From Saposhnikovia divaricata (lineage: Eukaryota > Streptophyta > Magnoliopsida > Apiales > Apiaceae), in NCBI GenBank assembly GCA_036435485.1, contig CM071595.1:1612001-1676000 (forward strand): a stretch of 64,000 nucleotides of DNA, written 5' to 3'. Under the pieces are notes generated by a model. That model did not search any database. It saw only the letters and a list, made by a program, of their open reading frames with translations, and was not told where the DNA came from. A program made the position numbers and the translations under genes. Position 1 is the first letter of the stretch. Each line of letters starts with the position of its first letter. Below, piece by piece: positions 21,622-34,500 of this stretch.

Positions 21622-24600
21622 ATATCCCGTGTACTAACCCCTTTGAGGATTATCCAAAAACCGAGTTTTGACTATATAAGCTCCGATACAGGTCTGAATT
21701 GTGTCAAATAAAATTTCGTTGAATTCCAATAACCCTTAGGAACAAAATATTTAAAAATATCAACAAAATGGTCCGACCCAATTTTTAACAATATCCCGTG
21801 TACTAACCCCTTTGAGGATTATCCAAAAACCGAGTTTTGACTATATAAGCTCCGATTCAGGTCTGAATTGCGTCAAATAAAATTTCGTTGAATTCCAATA
21901 ACCCATAGGAACAAAATATGTAAAAATATCCTTAAAATGGTCCGACTCGATTTTTAAACATATCCCGTGTACTAACCACTTTGAGGATTATCCGAAAACC
22001 GAGTTTCGTTCATATCAGCTCCGATTCAGGTCTGAATTGCGTCAAATAAAATTTCGTTGAATTCCAATAACCCATAGGAACAAAATATTTAAAAATATCC
22101 ACAAAATGGTTTGACCCGATTTTTAACAATATCCCGTGTAATAACCCCTTTGAAAATTTTCCGAAAACCGAGTTTCGATCATATCAGCTCCGATTCCGGT
22201 TTGAATTGCGTCAAATAAAATTTCGTTGAATTCCAATAACCCATAGGAACAAAATATTTAAAAATATCCACAAAATGGTCCGACCCAATTTTTAACAATA
22301 TCCCGTGTACTAACCCCTTTGAGAATTTTCCGAAAACCGAGTTTCGATCATATCAGCTCCGATTCCGGTCCGAACTGCGTCAAATAAAATTTTGTTGAAT
22401 TCCAATAACCCATAGGAACAAAATATGTAAAAATATCCACAAAATGGTCCGACTCGATTTTTAACAATATCCCGTGTACTAACCCCTTTGAGGATTATCC
22501 AAAAACCGAGTTTTGACTATATAAGCTCCGATACAGGTCTGAATTGTGTCAAATAAAATTTCGTTGAATTCCAATAACCCATAGGAACAAAATATTTAAA
22601 AATATCAACAAAATGGTCCGACCCAATTTTTAACAATATCCCGTGTACTAACCCCTTTGAGGATTATCCAAAAACCGAGTTTTGACTATATCAGCTCCGA
22701 TTCAGGTCTGAATTGCGTCAAATAAAATTTCGTTGAATTCCAATAACCCATAGGAACAAAATATGTAAAAATATCCTTAAAATGGTCCGACTCGATTTTT
22801 AAACATATCCCGTGTACTAACCACTTTGAGGATTATCCGAAAACCGAGTTTCGTTCATATCAGCTCCCATTCAGGTCTGAATTGCGTCAAATAAAATTTC
22901 GTTGAATTCCAATAACCCATAGGAACAAAATATTTAAAAATATCCACAAAATGGTCTGACCCGATTTTTAACAATATCCCGTGTAATAACCCCTTTGAAA
23001 ATTTTCCGAAAACCGAGTTTCGATCATATCAGCTCCGATTCCGGTCTGAATTGCGTCAAATAAAATTTCGTTGAATTCCAATAACCCATAGGAACAAAAT
23101 ATTTAAAAATATCCACAAAATGGTCCGACTCGATTTTGAACAATATCCCGTGTAGTAACCCCTTTGAGGATTATCCAAAAACCGAGTTTTGACTATATAA
23201 GCTCCGATACAGGTCTGAATTGTGTCAAATAAAATTTCGTTGAATTCCAATAACCCTTAGGAACAAAATATTTAAAAATATCAACAAAATGGTCCGACCC
23301 AATTTTTAACAATATCCCGTGTACTAACCCCTTTGAGGATTATCCAAAAACCGAGTTTTGACTATATAAGCTCCGATTCAGGTCTGAATTGCGTCAAATA
23401 AAATTTCGTTGAATTCCAATAACCCATAGGAACAAAATATGTAAAAATATCCTTAAAATGGTCCGACTCGATTTTTAAACATATCCCGTGTACTAACCAC
23501 TTTGAGGATTATCCGAAAACCGAGTTTCGTTCATATCAGCTCCGATTCAGGTCTGAATTGCGTCAAATAAAATTTCGTTGAATTCCAATAACCCATAGGA
23601 ACAAAATATTTAAAAATATCCACAAAATGGTTTGACCCGATTTTTAACAATATCCCGTGTAATAACCCCTTTGAAAATTTTCCGAAAACCGAGTTTCGAT
23701 CATATCAGCTCCGATTCCGGTTTGAATTGCGTCAAATAAAATTTCGTTGAATTCCAATAACCCATAGGAACAAAATATTTAAAAATATCCAAAAAATGGT
23801 CCGACCCAATTTTTAACAATATCCCGTGTACTAACCCCTTTGAGAATTTTCCGAAAACCGAGTTTCGATCATATCAGCTCCGATTCCGGTCCGAACTGCG
23901 TCAAATAAAATTTTGTTGAATTCCAATAACCCATAGGAACAAAATATGTAAAAATATCCACAAAATGGTCCGACTCGATTTTTAACAATATCCCGTGTAC
24001 TAACCCCTTTGAGGATTATCCAAAAACCGAGTTTTGACTATATAAGCTCCGATACAGGTCTGAATTGTGTCAAATAAAATTTCGTTGAATTCCAATAACC
24101 CATAGGAACAAAATATTTAAAAATATCAACAAAATGGTCCGACCCAATTTTTAACAATATCCCGTGTACTAACCCCTTTGAGGATTATCCAAAAACCGAG
24201 TTTTGACTATATCAGCTCCGATTCAGGTCTGAATTGCGTCAAATAAAATTTCGTTGAATTCCAATAACCCATAGGAACAAAATATGTAAAAATATCCTTA
24301 AAATGGTCCGACTCGATTTTTAAACATATCCCGTGTACTAACCACTTTGAGGATTATCCGAAAACCGAGTTTCGTTCATATCAGCTCCCATTCAGGTCTG
24401 AATTGCGTCAAATAAAATTTCGTTGAATTCCAATAACCCATAGGAACAAAATATTTAAAAATATCCACAAAATGGTCTGACCCGATTTTTAACAATATCC
24501 CGTGTAATAACCCCTTTGAAAATTTTCCGAAAACCGAGTTTCGATCATATCAGCTCCGATTCCGGTCTGAATTGCGTCAAATAAAATTTCGTTGAATTCC

Positions 24601-24663
24601 AATAACCCATAGGAACAAAATATTTAAAAATATCCACAAAATGGTCCGACTCGATTTTGAACA
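21622..24663. repeat. Two tandem 1,521-bp nonamers
   Basis: Copies are 21,622-23,142 and 23,143-24,663, exactly 9 x 169 with no indel. Shared markers 1,521 bp apart are CCCTTAGG, GGTTTGACCCG, GGTTTGAATTG, GCTCCCATTCAGG (22,866 and 24,387) and GTCCGACCCAATTTTT. The later array copy of this region near 31.9-33.4 kb contains only one nonamer. Confidence 0.88.
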
Positions 24664-27600
24664 ATATCCCGTGTAGTAACCCCTTTGAGGATTATCCAAA
24701 AACCGAGTTTTGACTATATAAGCTCCGATACAGGTCTGAATTGTGTCAAATAAAATTTCGTTAAATTCCAATAACCCATAGGAACAAAATATTTAAAAAT
24801 ATCAACAAAATGGTCCGACCCAATTTTTAACAATATCCCGTGTACTAACCCCTTTGAGGATTATCCAAAAACCGAGTTTTGACTATATCAGCTCCGATTC
24901 AGGTCTGAATTGCGTCAAATAAAATTTCGTTGAATTCCAATAACCCATAGGAACAAAATATGTAAAAATATCTTTAAAATGGTCCGACTCGATTTTTAAC
25001 AATATCCCGTGTACTAACCACTTTGAGGATTATCCGAAAACCGAGTTTCGTTCATATCAGCTCCGATTCAGGTCTGAATTGCGTCAAATAAAATTTCGTT
25101 GAATTCCAATAACCCATAGGAACAAAATATTTAAAAATATCCATAAAATGGTCCGACCCGATTTTTAACAATATCCCGTGTACCCTTTGAGAATTTTCCG
25201 AAAACCGAGTTTCGATCATATCAGCTCCGATTCCGGTCTGAATTGCGTCAAATAAAATTTCGATTAATTCCAATAACCCATTGGAACAAAATATGTAAAA
25301 ATATCCACAAAATGGTCCGACTCGATTTTTAACAATATCCCGTGTACTAACCCCTTTGAGGATTATCCAAAAACCGAGTTTTGACTATATAAGCTCCGAT
25401 ACAGGTCTGAATTGTGTCAAATAAAATTTCGTTGAATTCCAATAACCCATAGGAACAAATTATTTAAAAATATCAACAAAATGGTCCGACCCGATTTTTA
25501 ACAATATCCCGTGTACTAACCCCTTTGAGGATTATCCAAAAACCGAGTTTTGACTATATCAGCTCCGATTCAGGTCTGAATTGCGTCAAATAAAATTTCG
25601 TTGAATTCCAATAACCCATAGGAACAAAATATGTAAAAATATCCTTAAAATGGTCCGACTCGATTTTTAAACATATCCCGTGTACTAACCACTTTGAGGA
25701 TTATCCGAAAACCGAGTTTCGTTCATATCAGCTCCGATTCAGGTCTGAATTGCGTCAAATAAAATTTCGTTGAATTCCAATAACCCATAGGAACAAAATA
25801 TTTAAAAATATCCACAAAATGGTCTGACCCGATTTTTAACAATATCCCGTGTAATAACCCCTTTGAAAATTTTCGAAAACCGAGTTTCGATCATATCAGC
25901 TCCGATTCCGGTCTGAATTGCGTCAAATAAAATTTCGTTGAATTCCAATAACCCATAGGAACAAAATATTTAAAAATATCCACAAAATGGTCCGACTCGA
26001 TTTTGAACAATATCCCGTGTAGTAACCCCTTTGAGGATTATCCAAAAACCGAGTTTTGACTATATAAGCTCCGATACAGGTCTGAATTGTGTCAAATAAA
26101 ATTTCGTTGAATTCCAATAACCCATAGGAACAAAATATTTAAAAATATCAACAAAATGGTCCGACCCGATTTTTAACAATATCCCGTGTACTAACCCCTT
26201 TGAGGATTATCCAAAAACCGAGTTTTGACTATATCAGCTCCGATTCAGGTCTGAATTGCGTCAAATAAAATTTCGTTGAATTCCAATAACCCATAGGAAC
26301 AAAATATGTAAAAATATCCTTAAAATGGTCCGACTCGATTTTTAACAATATCCCGTGTACTAACCACTTTGAGGATTATCCGAAAACCGAGTTTCGTTCA
26401 TATCAGCTCCGATTCAGGTCTGAATTGCGTCAAATAAAATTTTGTTGAATTCCAATAACCCATAGGAACAAAATATTTAAAAATATCCATAAAATGGTCC
26501 GACCCAATTTTTAACAATATCCCGTGTACCCTTTGAGAATTTTCCGAAAACCGAGTTTCGATCATATCAGCTCCGATTCCGGTCTGAATTGCGTCAAATA
26601 AAATTTCGATTAATTCCAATAACCCACTGGAACAAAATATGTAAAAATATCCACAAATTGGTCCGACTCGATTTTTAACAATATCCCGTGTACTAACCCC
26701 TTTGAGGATTATCCAAAAACCGAGTTTTGACTATATAAGCTCCGATACAGGTCTGAATTGTGTCAAATAAAATTTCGTTGAATTCCAATAACCCATAGGA
26801 ACAAAATATTTAAAAATATCAACAAAATGGTCCGACCCGATTTTTAACAATATCCCGTGTACTAACCCCTTTAAGGATTATCCAAAAACCGAGTTTTGAC
26901 TATATCAGCTCCGATTCAGGTCTGAATTGCGTCAAATAAAATTTCGTTGAATTCCAATAACCCATAGGAACAAAATATGTAAAAATATCTTTAAAATGGT
27001 CCGACTCGATTTTTAACAATATCCCGTGTACTAACCACTTTGAGGATTATCCGAAAACCGAGTTTCGTTCATATCAGCTCCGATTCAGGTCTGAATTGCG
27101 TCAAATAAAATTTCGTTGAATTTCAATAACCCATAGGAACAAAATATTTAAAAATATCCACAAAATGGTCCGACCCGATTTTTAACAATATCCCGTGTAC
27201 TAACCCCTTTGAGAATTTTCCGAAAACCGAGTTTCGATCATATCAGCTCCGATTCCGGTCCGAACTGCGTCAAATAAAATTTTGTTGAATTCCAATAACC
27301 CATAGGAACAAAATATGTAAAAATATCCACAAAATGGTCCGACCCGATTTTTAACAATATCCCGTGTACTAACCCCTTTGAGGATTATCCAAAAACCGAG
27401 TTTTGACTATATCAGCTCCGATTCAGGTCTGAATTGCGTCAAATAAAATTTCGTTGAATTCCAATAACCCATAGGAACAAAATATGTAAAAATATCCTTA
27501 AAATGGTCCGACTCGATTTTTAAACATATCCCGTGTACTAACCACTTTGAGGATTATCCGAAAACCGAGTTTCGTTCATATCAGCTCCGATTCAGGTCTG

Positions 27601-28553
27601 AATTGCGTCAAATAAAATTTCGTTGAATTCCAATAACCCATAGGAACAAAATATTTAAAAATATCCACAAAATGGTCTGACCCGATTTTTAACAATATCC
27701 CGTGTAATAACCCCTTTGAAAATTTTCCGAAAACCGAGTTTCGATCATATCAGCTCCGATTCCGATCTGAATTGCGTCAAATAAAATTTCGTTGAATTCC
27801 AATAACCCATAGGAACAAAATATTTAAAAATATCCACAAAATGGTCCGACTCGATTTTGAACAATATCCCGTGTAGTAACCCCTTTGAGGATTATCCAAA
27901 AACCGAGTTTTGACTATATAAGCTCCGATACAGGTCTGAATTGTGTCAAATAAAATTTCGTTGAATTCCAATAACCCATAGGAACAAAATATTTAAAAAT
28001 ATCAACAAAATGGTCCGACCCGATTTTTAACAATATCCCGTGTACTAACCCCTTTGAGGATTATCCAAAAACCGAGTTTTGACTATATCAGCTCCGATTC
28101 AGGTCTGAATTGCGTCAAATAAAATTTCGTTGAATTCCAATAACCCATAGGAACAAAATATGTAAAAATATCCTTAAAATGGTCCGACTCGATTTTTAAC
28201 AATATCCCGTGTACTAACCACTTTGAGGATTATCCGAAAACCGAGTTTCGTTCATATCAGCTCCGATTCAGGTCTGAATTGCGTCAAATAAAATTTTGTT
28301 GAATTCCAATAACCCATAGGAACAAAATATTTAAAAATATCCATAAAATGGTCCGACCCGATTTTTAACAATATCCCGTGTACCCTTTGAGAATTTTCCG
28401 AAAACCGAGTTTCGATCATATCAGCTCCGATTCCGGTCTGAATTGCGTCAAATAAAATTTCGATTAATTCCAATAACCCATTGGAACAAAATATGTAAAA
28501 ATATCCACAAATTGGTCCGACTCGATTTTTAACAATATCCCGTGTACTAACCC
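24664..28553. repeat. Octamer and 11-mer with B* monomers
   Basis: An octamer of 1,346 bp (24,664-26,009; 8 x 169 minus the 5-bp deletion and one C lost in TTTTCGAAAACC near 25,874) is followed by an 11-mer of 1,854 bp (26,010-27,863). The 11-mer equals the octamer plus a B-D-A step in which a type B monomer (27,188) is followed directly by D (27,357), skipping C. A further partial unit runs to the superblock junction near 28,553. Confidence 0.8.
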
Positions 28554-31500
28554 CTTTGAGGATTATCCAAAAACCGAGTTTTGACTATATAAGCTCCGAT
28601 ACAGGTCTGAATTGTGTCAAATAAAATTTCGTTGAATTCCAATAACCCATAGGAACAAAATATTTAAAAATATCAACAAAATGGTCCGACCCGATTTTTA
28701 ACAATATCCCGTGTACTAACCCCTTTGAGGATTATCCAAAAACCGAGTTTTGACTATATCAGCTCCGATTCAGGTCTGAATTGCGTCAAATAAAATTTCG
28801 TTGAATTCCAATAACCCATAGGAACAAAATATGTAAAAATATCCTTAAAATGGTCCGACTCGATTTTTAACAATATCCCGTGTACTAACCACTTTGAGGA
28901 TTATCCGAAAACCGAGTTTCGTTCATATCAGCTCCGATTCACGTCTGAATTGCGTCAAATAAAATTTCGTTGAATTCCAATAACCCATAAGAACAAAATA
29001 TTTAAAAATATCCATAAAATGGTCCGACCTGATTTTTAACAATATCCCGTGTACCCTTTGAGAATTTTCCGAAAACCGAGTTTCGATCATATCAGCTCCG
29101 ATTCCGGTCTGAATTGCGTCAAATAAAATTTCGTTGAATTCCAATAACCCATAGGAACAAAATATTTAAAAATATCCACAAAATGGTCCGACTCGATTTT
29201 TAACAATATCCCGTGTACTAACCCCTTTGAGGATTATCCAAAAACCGAGTTTTGACTATATAAGCTCCGATACAGGTCTGAATTGTGTCAAATAAAATTT
29301 CGTTGAATTCCAATAACCCATAGGAACAAAATATTTAAAAATATCAACAAAATGGTCCGACCCGATTTTTAACAATATCCCGTGTACTAACCCCTTTGAG
29401 GATTATCCAAAAACCGAGTTTTGACTATATCAGCTCCGATTCAGGTCTGAATTGCGTCAAATAAAATTTCGTTGAATTCCAATAACCCATAGGAACAAAA
29501 TATGTAAAAATATCCTTAAAATGGTCCGACTCGATTTTTAACAATATCCCGTGTACTAACCACTTTGAGGATTATCCGAAAACCGAGTTTCGTTCATATC
29601 AGCTCCGATTCCGGTCCGAACTGCGTCAAATAAAATTTTGTTGAATTCCAATAACCCATAAGAACAAAATATGTAAAAATATCCACAAAATGGTCCGACT
29701 CGATTTTTAACAATATCCCGTGTACTAACCCCTTTGAGGATTATCCAAAAACCGAGTTTTGACTATATAAGCTCCGATACAGGTCTGAATTGTGTCAAAT
29801 AAAATTTCGTTGAATTCCAATAACCCATAGGAACAAAATATTTAAAAATATCAACAAAATGGTCCGACCCAATTTTTAACAATATCCCGTGTACTAACCC
29901 CTTTGAGGATTATCCAAAAACCGAGTTTTGACTATATAAGCTCCGATTTAGGTCTGAATTGCGTCAAATAAAATTTCGTTGAATTCCAATAACCCATGGG
30001 AACAAAATATGTAAAAATATCCTTAAAATGGTCCGACTCGATTTTTAAACATATCCCGTGTACTAACCACTTTGAGGATTATCCGAAAACCGAGTTTCGT
30101 TCATATCAGCTCCGATTCAGGTCTGAATTGCGTCAAATAAAATTTCGTTGAATTCCAATAACCCATAGGAACAAAATATTTAAAAATATCCACAAAATGG
30201 TCTGACCCGATTTTTAACAATATCCCGTGTAATAACCCCTTTGAAAATTTTCCGAAAACCGAGTTTCGATCATATCAGCTCCGATTCCGGTTTGAATTGC
30301 GTCAAATAAAATTTCGTTGAATTCCAATAACCCATAGGAACAAAATATTTAAAAATATCCACAAAATGGTCCGACCCAATTTTTAACAATATCCCGTGTA
30401 CTAACCCCTTTGAGAATTTTCCGAAAACCGAGTTTCGATCATATCAGCTCCGATTCCGGTCCGAACTGCGTCAAATAAAATTTTGTTGAATTCCAATAAC
30501 CCATAGGAATAAAATATGTAAAAATATCCACAAAATGGTCCGACTCGATTTTTAACAATATCCCGTGTACTAACCCCTTTGAGGATTATCCAAAAACCGA
30601 GTTTTGACTATATAAGCTCCGATACAAGTCTGAATTGTGTCAAATAAAATTTCGTTGAATTCCAATAACCCATAGGAACAAAATATTTAAAAATATCAAC
30701 AAAATGGTCCGACCCGATTTTTAACAATATCCCGTGTACTAACCCTTTGAGGATTATCCAAAAACCGAGTTTTGACTATATCAGCTCCGATTCAGGTCTG
30801 AATTGCGTCAAATAAAATTTCGTTGAATTCCAATAACCCATAGGAACAAAATATGTAAAAATATCCTTAAAATGGTCCGACTCGATTTTTAACAATATCC
30901 CGTGTACTAACCACTTTGAGGATTATCCGAAAACCGAGTTTCGTTCATATCAGCTCCGATTCAGGTCTGAATTGCGTCAAATAAAATTTCGTTGAATTCC
31001 AATAACCCATAGGAACAAAATATTTAAAAATATCCACAAAATGGTCCGACCCGATTTTTAACAATATCCCGTGTACTAACCCCTTTGAGAATTTTCCGAA
31101 AACCGAGTTTCGATCATATCAGCTCCGATTCCGGTCCGAACTGCGTCAAATAAAATTTTGTTGAATTCCAATAACCCATAGGAACAAAATATGTAAAAAT
31201 ATCCACAAAATGGTCCGACTCGATTTTTAACAATATCCCGTGTACTAACCCCTTTGAGGATTATCCAAAAACCGAGTTTTGACTATATAAGCTCCGATAC
31301 AGGTCTGAATTGTGTCAAATAAAATTTCGTTGAATTCCAATAACCCATTGGAACAAAATATGTAAAAATATCCACAAAATGGTCCGACTCGATTTTTAGC
31401 AATATCCCGTGTACTAACCCCTTTGAGGATGATCCAAAAACCGAGTTTTGACTATATAAGCTCCGATACAGGTCTGAATTGTGTCAAATAAAATTTCGTT

Positions 31501-34500
31501 GAATTCCAATAACCCATAGGAACAAAATATTTAAAAATATCAACAAAATGGTCCGACCCGATTTTTAACAATATCCCGTGTACTAACCCCTTTGAGGATT
31601 ATCCAAAAACCGAGTTTTGACTATATCAGCTCCGATTCAGGTCTGAATTGCGTCAAATAAAATTTCGTTGAATTCCAATAACCCATAGGAACAAAATATG
31701 TAAAAATATCCTTAAAATGGTCAGACTCGATTTTTAACAATATCCCGTGTACTAACCACTTTGAGGATTATCCGAAAACCGAGTTTCGTTCATATCAGCT
31801 CCGATTCCGGTCCGAACTGCGTCAAATAAAATTTTGTTGAATTCCAATAACCCATAGGAACAAAATATGTAAAAATATCCACAAAATGGTCCGACTCGAT
31901 TTTTAACAATATCCCGTGTACTAACCCCTTTGAGGATTATCCAAAAACCGAGTTTTGACTATATAAGCTCCGATACAGGTCTGAATTGTGTCAAATAAAA
32001 TTTCGTTGAATTCCAATAACCCATAGGAACAAAATATTTAAAAATATCAACAAAATGGTCCGACCCAATTTTTAACAATATCCCGTGTACTAACCCCTTT
32101 GAGGATTATCCAAAAACCGAGTTTTGACTATATAAGCTCCGATTCAGGTCTGAATTGCGTCAAATAAAATTTCGTTGAATTCCAATAACCCATAGGAACA
32201 AAATATGTAAAAATATCCTTAAAATGGTCCGACTCGATTTTTAAACATATCCCGTGTACTAACCACTTTGAGGATTATCCGAAAACCGAGTTTCGTTCAT
32301 ATCAGCTCCGATTCAGGTCTGAATTGCGTCAAATAAAATTTCGTTGAATTCCAATAACCCATAGGAACAAAATATTTAAAAATATCCACAAAATGGTTTG
32401 ACCCGATTTTTAACAATATCCCGTGTAATAACCCCTTTGAAAATTTTCCGAAAACCGAGTTTCGATCATATCAGCTCCGATTCCGGTTTGAATTGCGTCA
32501 AATAAAATTTCGTTGAATTCCAATAACCCATAGGAACAAAATATTTAAAAATATCCACAAAATGGTCCGACCCAATTTTTAACAATATCCCGTGTACTAA
32601 CCCCTTTGAGAATTTTCCGAAAACCGAGTTTCGATCATATCAGCTCCGATTCCGGTCCGAACTGCGTCAAATAAAATTTTGTTGAATTCCAATAACCCAT
32701 AGGAACAAAATATGTAAAAATATCCACAAAATGGTCCGACTCGATTTTTAACAATATCCCGTGTACTAACCCCTTTGAGGATTATCCAAAAACCGAGTTT
32801 TGACTATATAAGCTCCGATACAGGTCTGAATTGTGTCAAATAAAATTTCGTTGAATTCCAATAACCCATAGGAACAAAATATTTAAAAATATCAACAAAA
32901 TGGTCCGACCCAATTTTTAACAATATCCCGTGTACTAACCCCTTTGAGGATTATCCAAAAACCGAGTTTTGACTATATCAGCTCCGATTCAGGTCTGAAT
33001 TGCGTCAAATAAAATTTCGTTGAATTCCAATAACCCATAGGAACAAAATATGTAAAAATATCCTTAAAATGGTCCGACTCGATTTTTAAACATATCCCGT
33101 GTACTAACCACTTTGAGGATTATCCGAAAACCGAGTTTCGTTCATATCAGCTCCCATTCAGGTCTGAATTGCGTCAAATAAAATTTCGTTGAATTCCAAT
33201 AACCCATAGGAACAAAATATTTAAAAATATCCACAAAATGGTCTGACCCGATTTTTAACAATATCCCGTGTAATAACCCCTTTGAAAATTTTCCGAAAAC
33301 CGAGTTTCGATCATATCAGCTCCGATTCCGGTCTGAATTGCGTCAAATAAAATTTCGTTGAATTCCAATAACCCATAGGAACAAAATATTTAAAAATATC
33401 CACAAAATGGTCCGACTCGATTTTGAACAATATCCCGTGTAGTAACCCCTTTGAGGATTATCCAAAAACCGAGTTTTGACTATATAAGCTCCGATACAGG
33501 TCTGAATTGTGTCAAATAAAATTTCGTTAAATTCCAATAACCCATAGGAACAAAATATTTAAAAATATCAACAAAATGGTCCGACCCAATTTTTAACAAT
33601 ATCCCGTGTACTAACCCCTTTGAGGATTATCCAAAAACCGAGTTTTGACTATATCAGCTCCGATTCAGGTCTGAATTGCGTCAAATAAAATTTCGTTGAA
33701 TTCCAATAACCCATAGGAACAAAATATGTAAAAATATCTTTAAAATGGTCCGACTCGATTTTTAACAATATCCCGTGTACTAACCACTTTGAGGATTATC
33801 CGAAAACCGAGATTCGTTCATATCAGCTCCGATTCAGGTCTGAATTGCGTCAAATAAAATTTCGTTGAATTCCAATAACCCATAGGAACAAAATATTTAA
33901 AAATATCCATAAAATGGTCCGACCCGATTTTTAACAATATCCCGTGTACCCTTTGAGAATTTTCCGAAAACCGAGTTTCGATCATATCAGCTCCGATTCC
34001 GGTCTGAATTGCGTCAAATAAAATTTCGATTAATTCCAATAACCCATTGGAACAAAATATGTAAAAATATCCACAAAATGGTCCGACTCGATTTTTAACA
34101 ATATCCCGTGTACTAACCCCTTTGAGGATTATCCAAAAACCGAGTTTTGACTATATAAGCTCCGATACAGGTCTGAATTGTGTCAAATAAAATTTCGTTG
34201 AATTCCAATAACCCATAGGAACAAAATATTTAAAAATATCAACAAAATGGTCCGACCCGATTTTTAACAATATCCCGTGTACTAACCCCTTTGAGGATTA
34301 TCCAAAAACCGAGTTTTGACTATATCAGCTCCGATTCAGGTCTGAATTGCGTCAAATAAAATTTCGTTGAATTCCAATAACCCATAGGAACAAAATATGT
34401 AAAAATATCCTTAAAATGGTCCGACTCGATTTTTAAACATATCCCGTGTACTAACCACTTTGAGGATTATCCGAAAACCGAGTTTCGTTCATATCAGCTC

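Larger units (their letters stand above)
15400..28553. repeat. Superblock copy 1 (13,154 bp)
   Basis: The next 8.8 kb reproduces this region in order. Alignment offsets step down: 13,154 (15,769 pairs with 28,923), then 11,976 (17,971 pairs with 29,947), then 10,287 (22,866 pairs with 33,153), then 8,766 (24,387 pairs with 33,153; 25,052 pairs with 33,818). The left edge lies between about 15,395, where ATCCAGTGTAG has no counterpart, and 15,550. The right edge is the start of copy 2. Confidence 0.82.
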
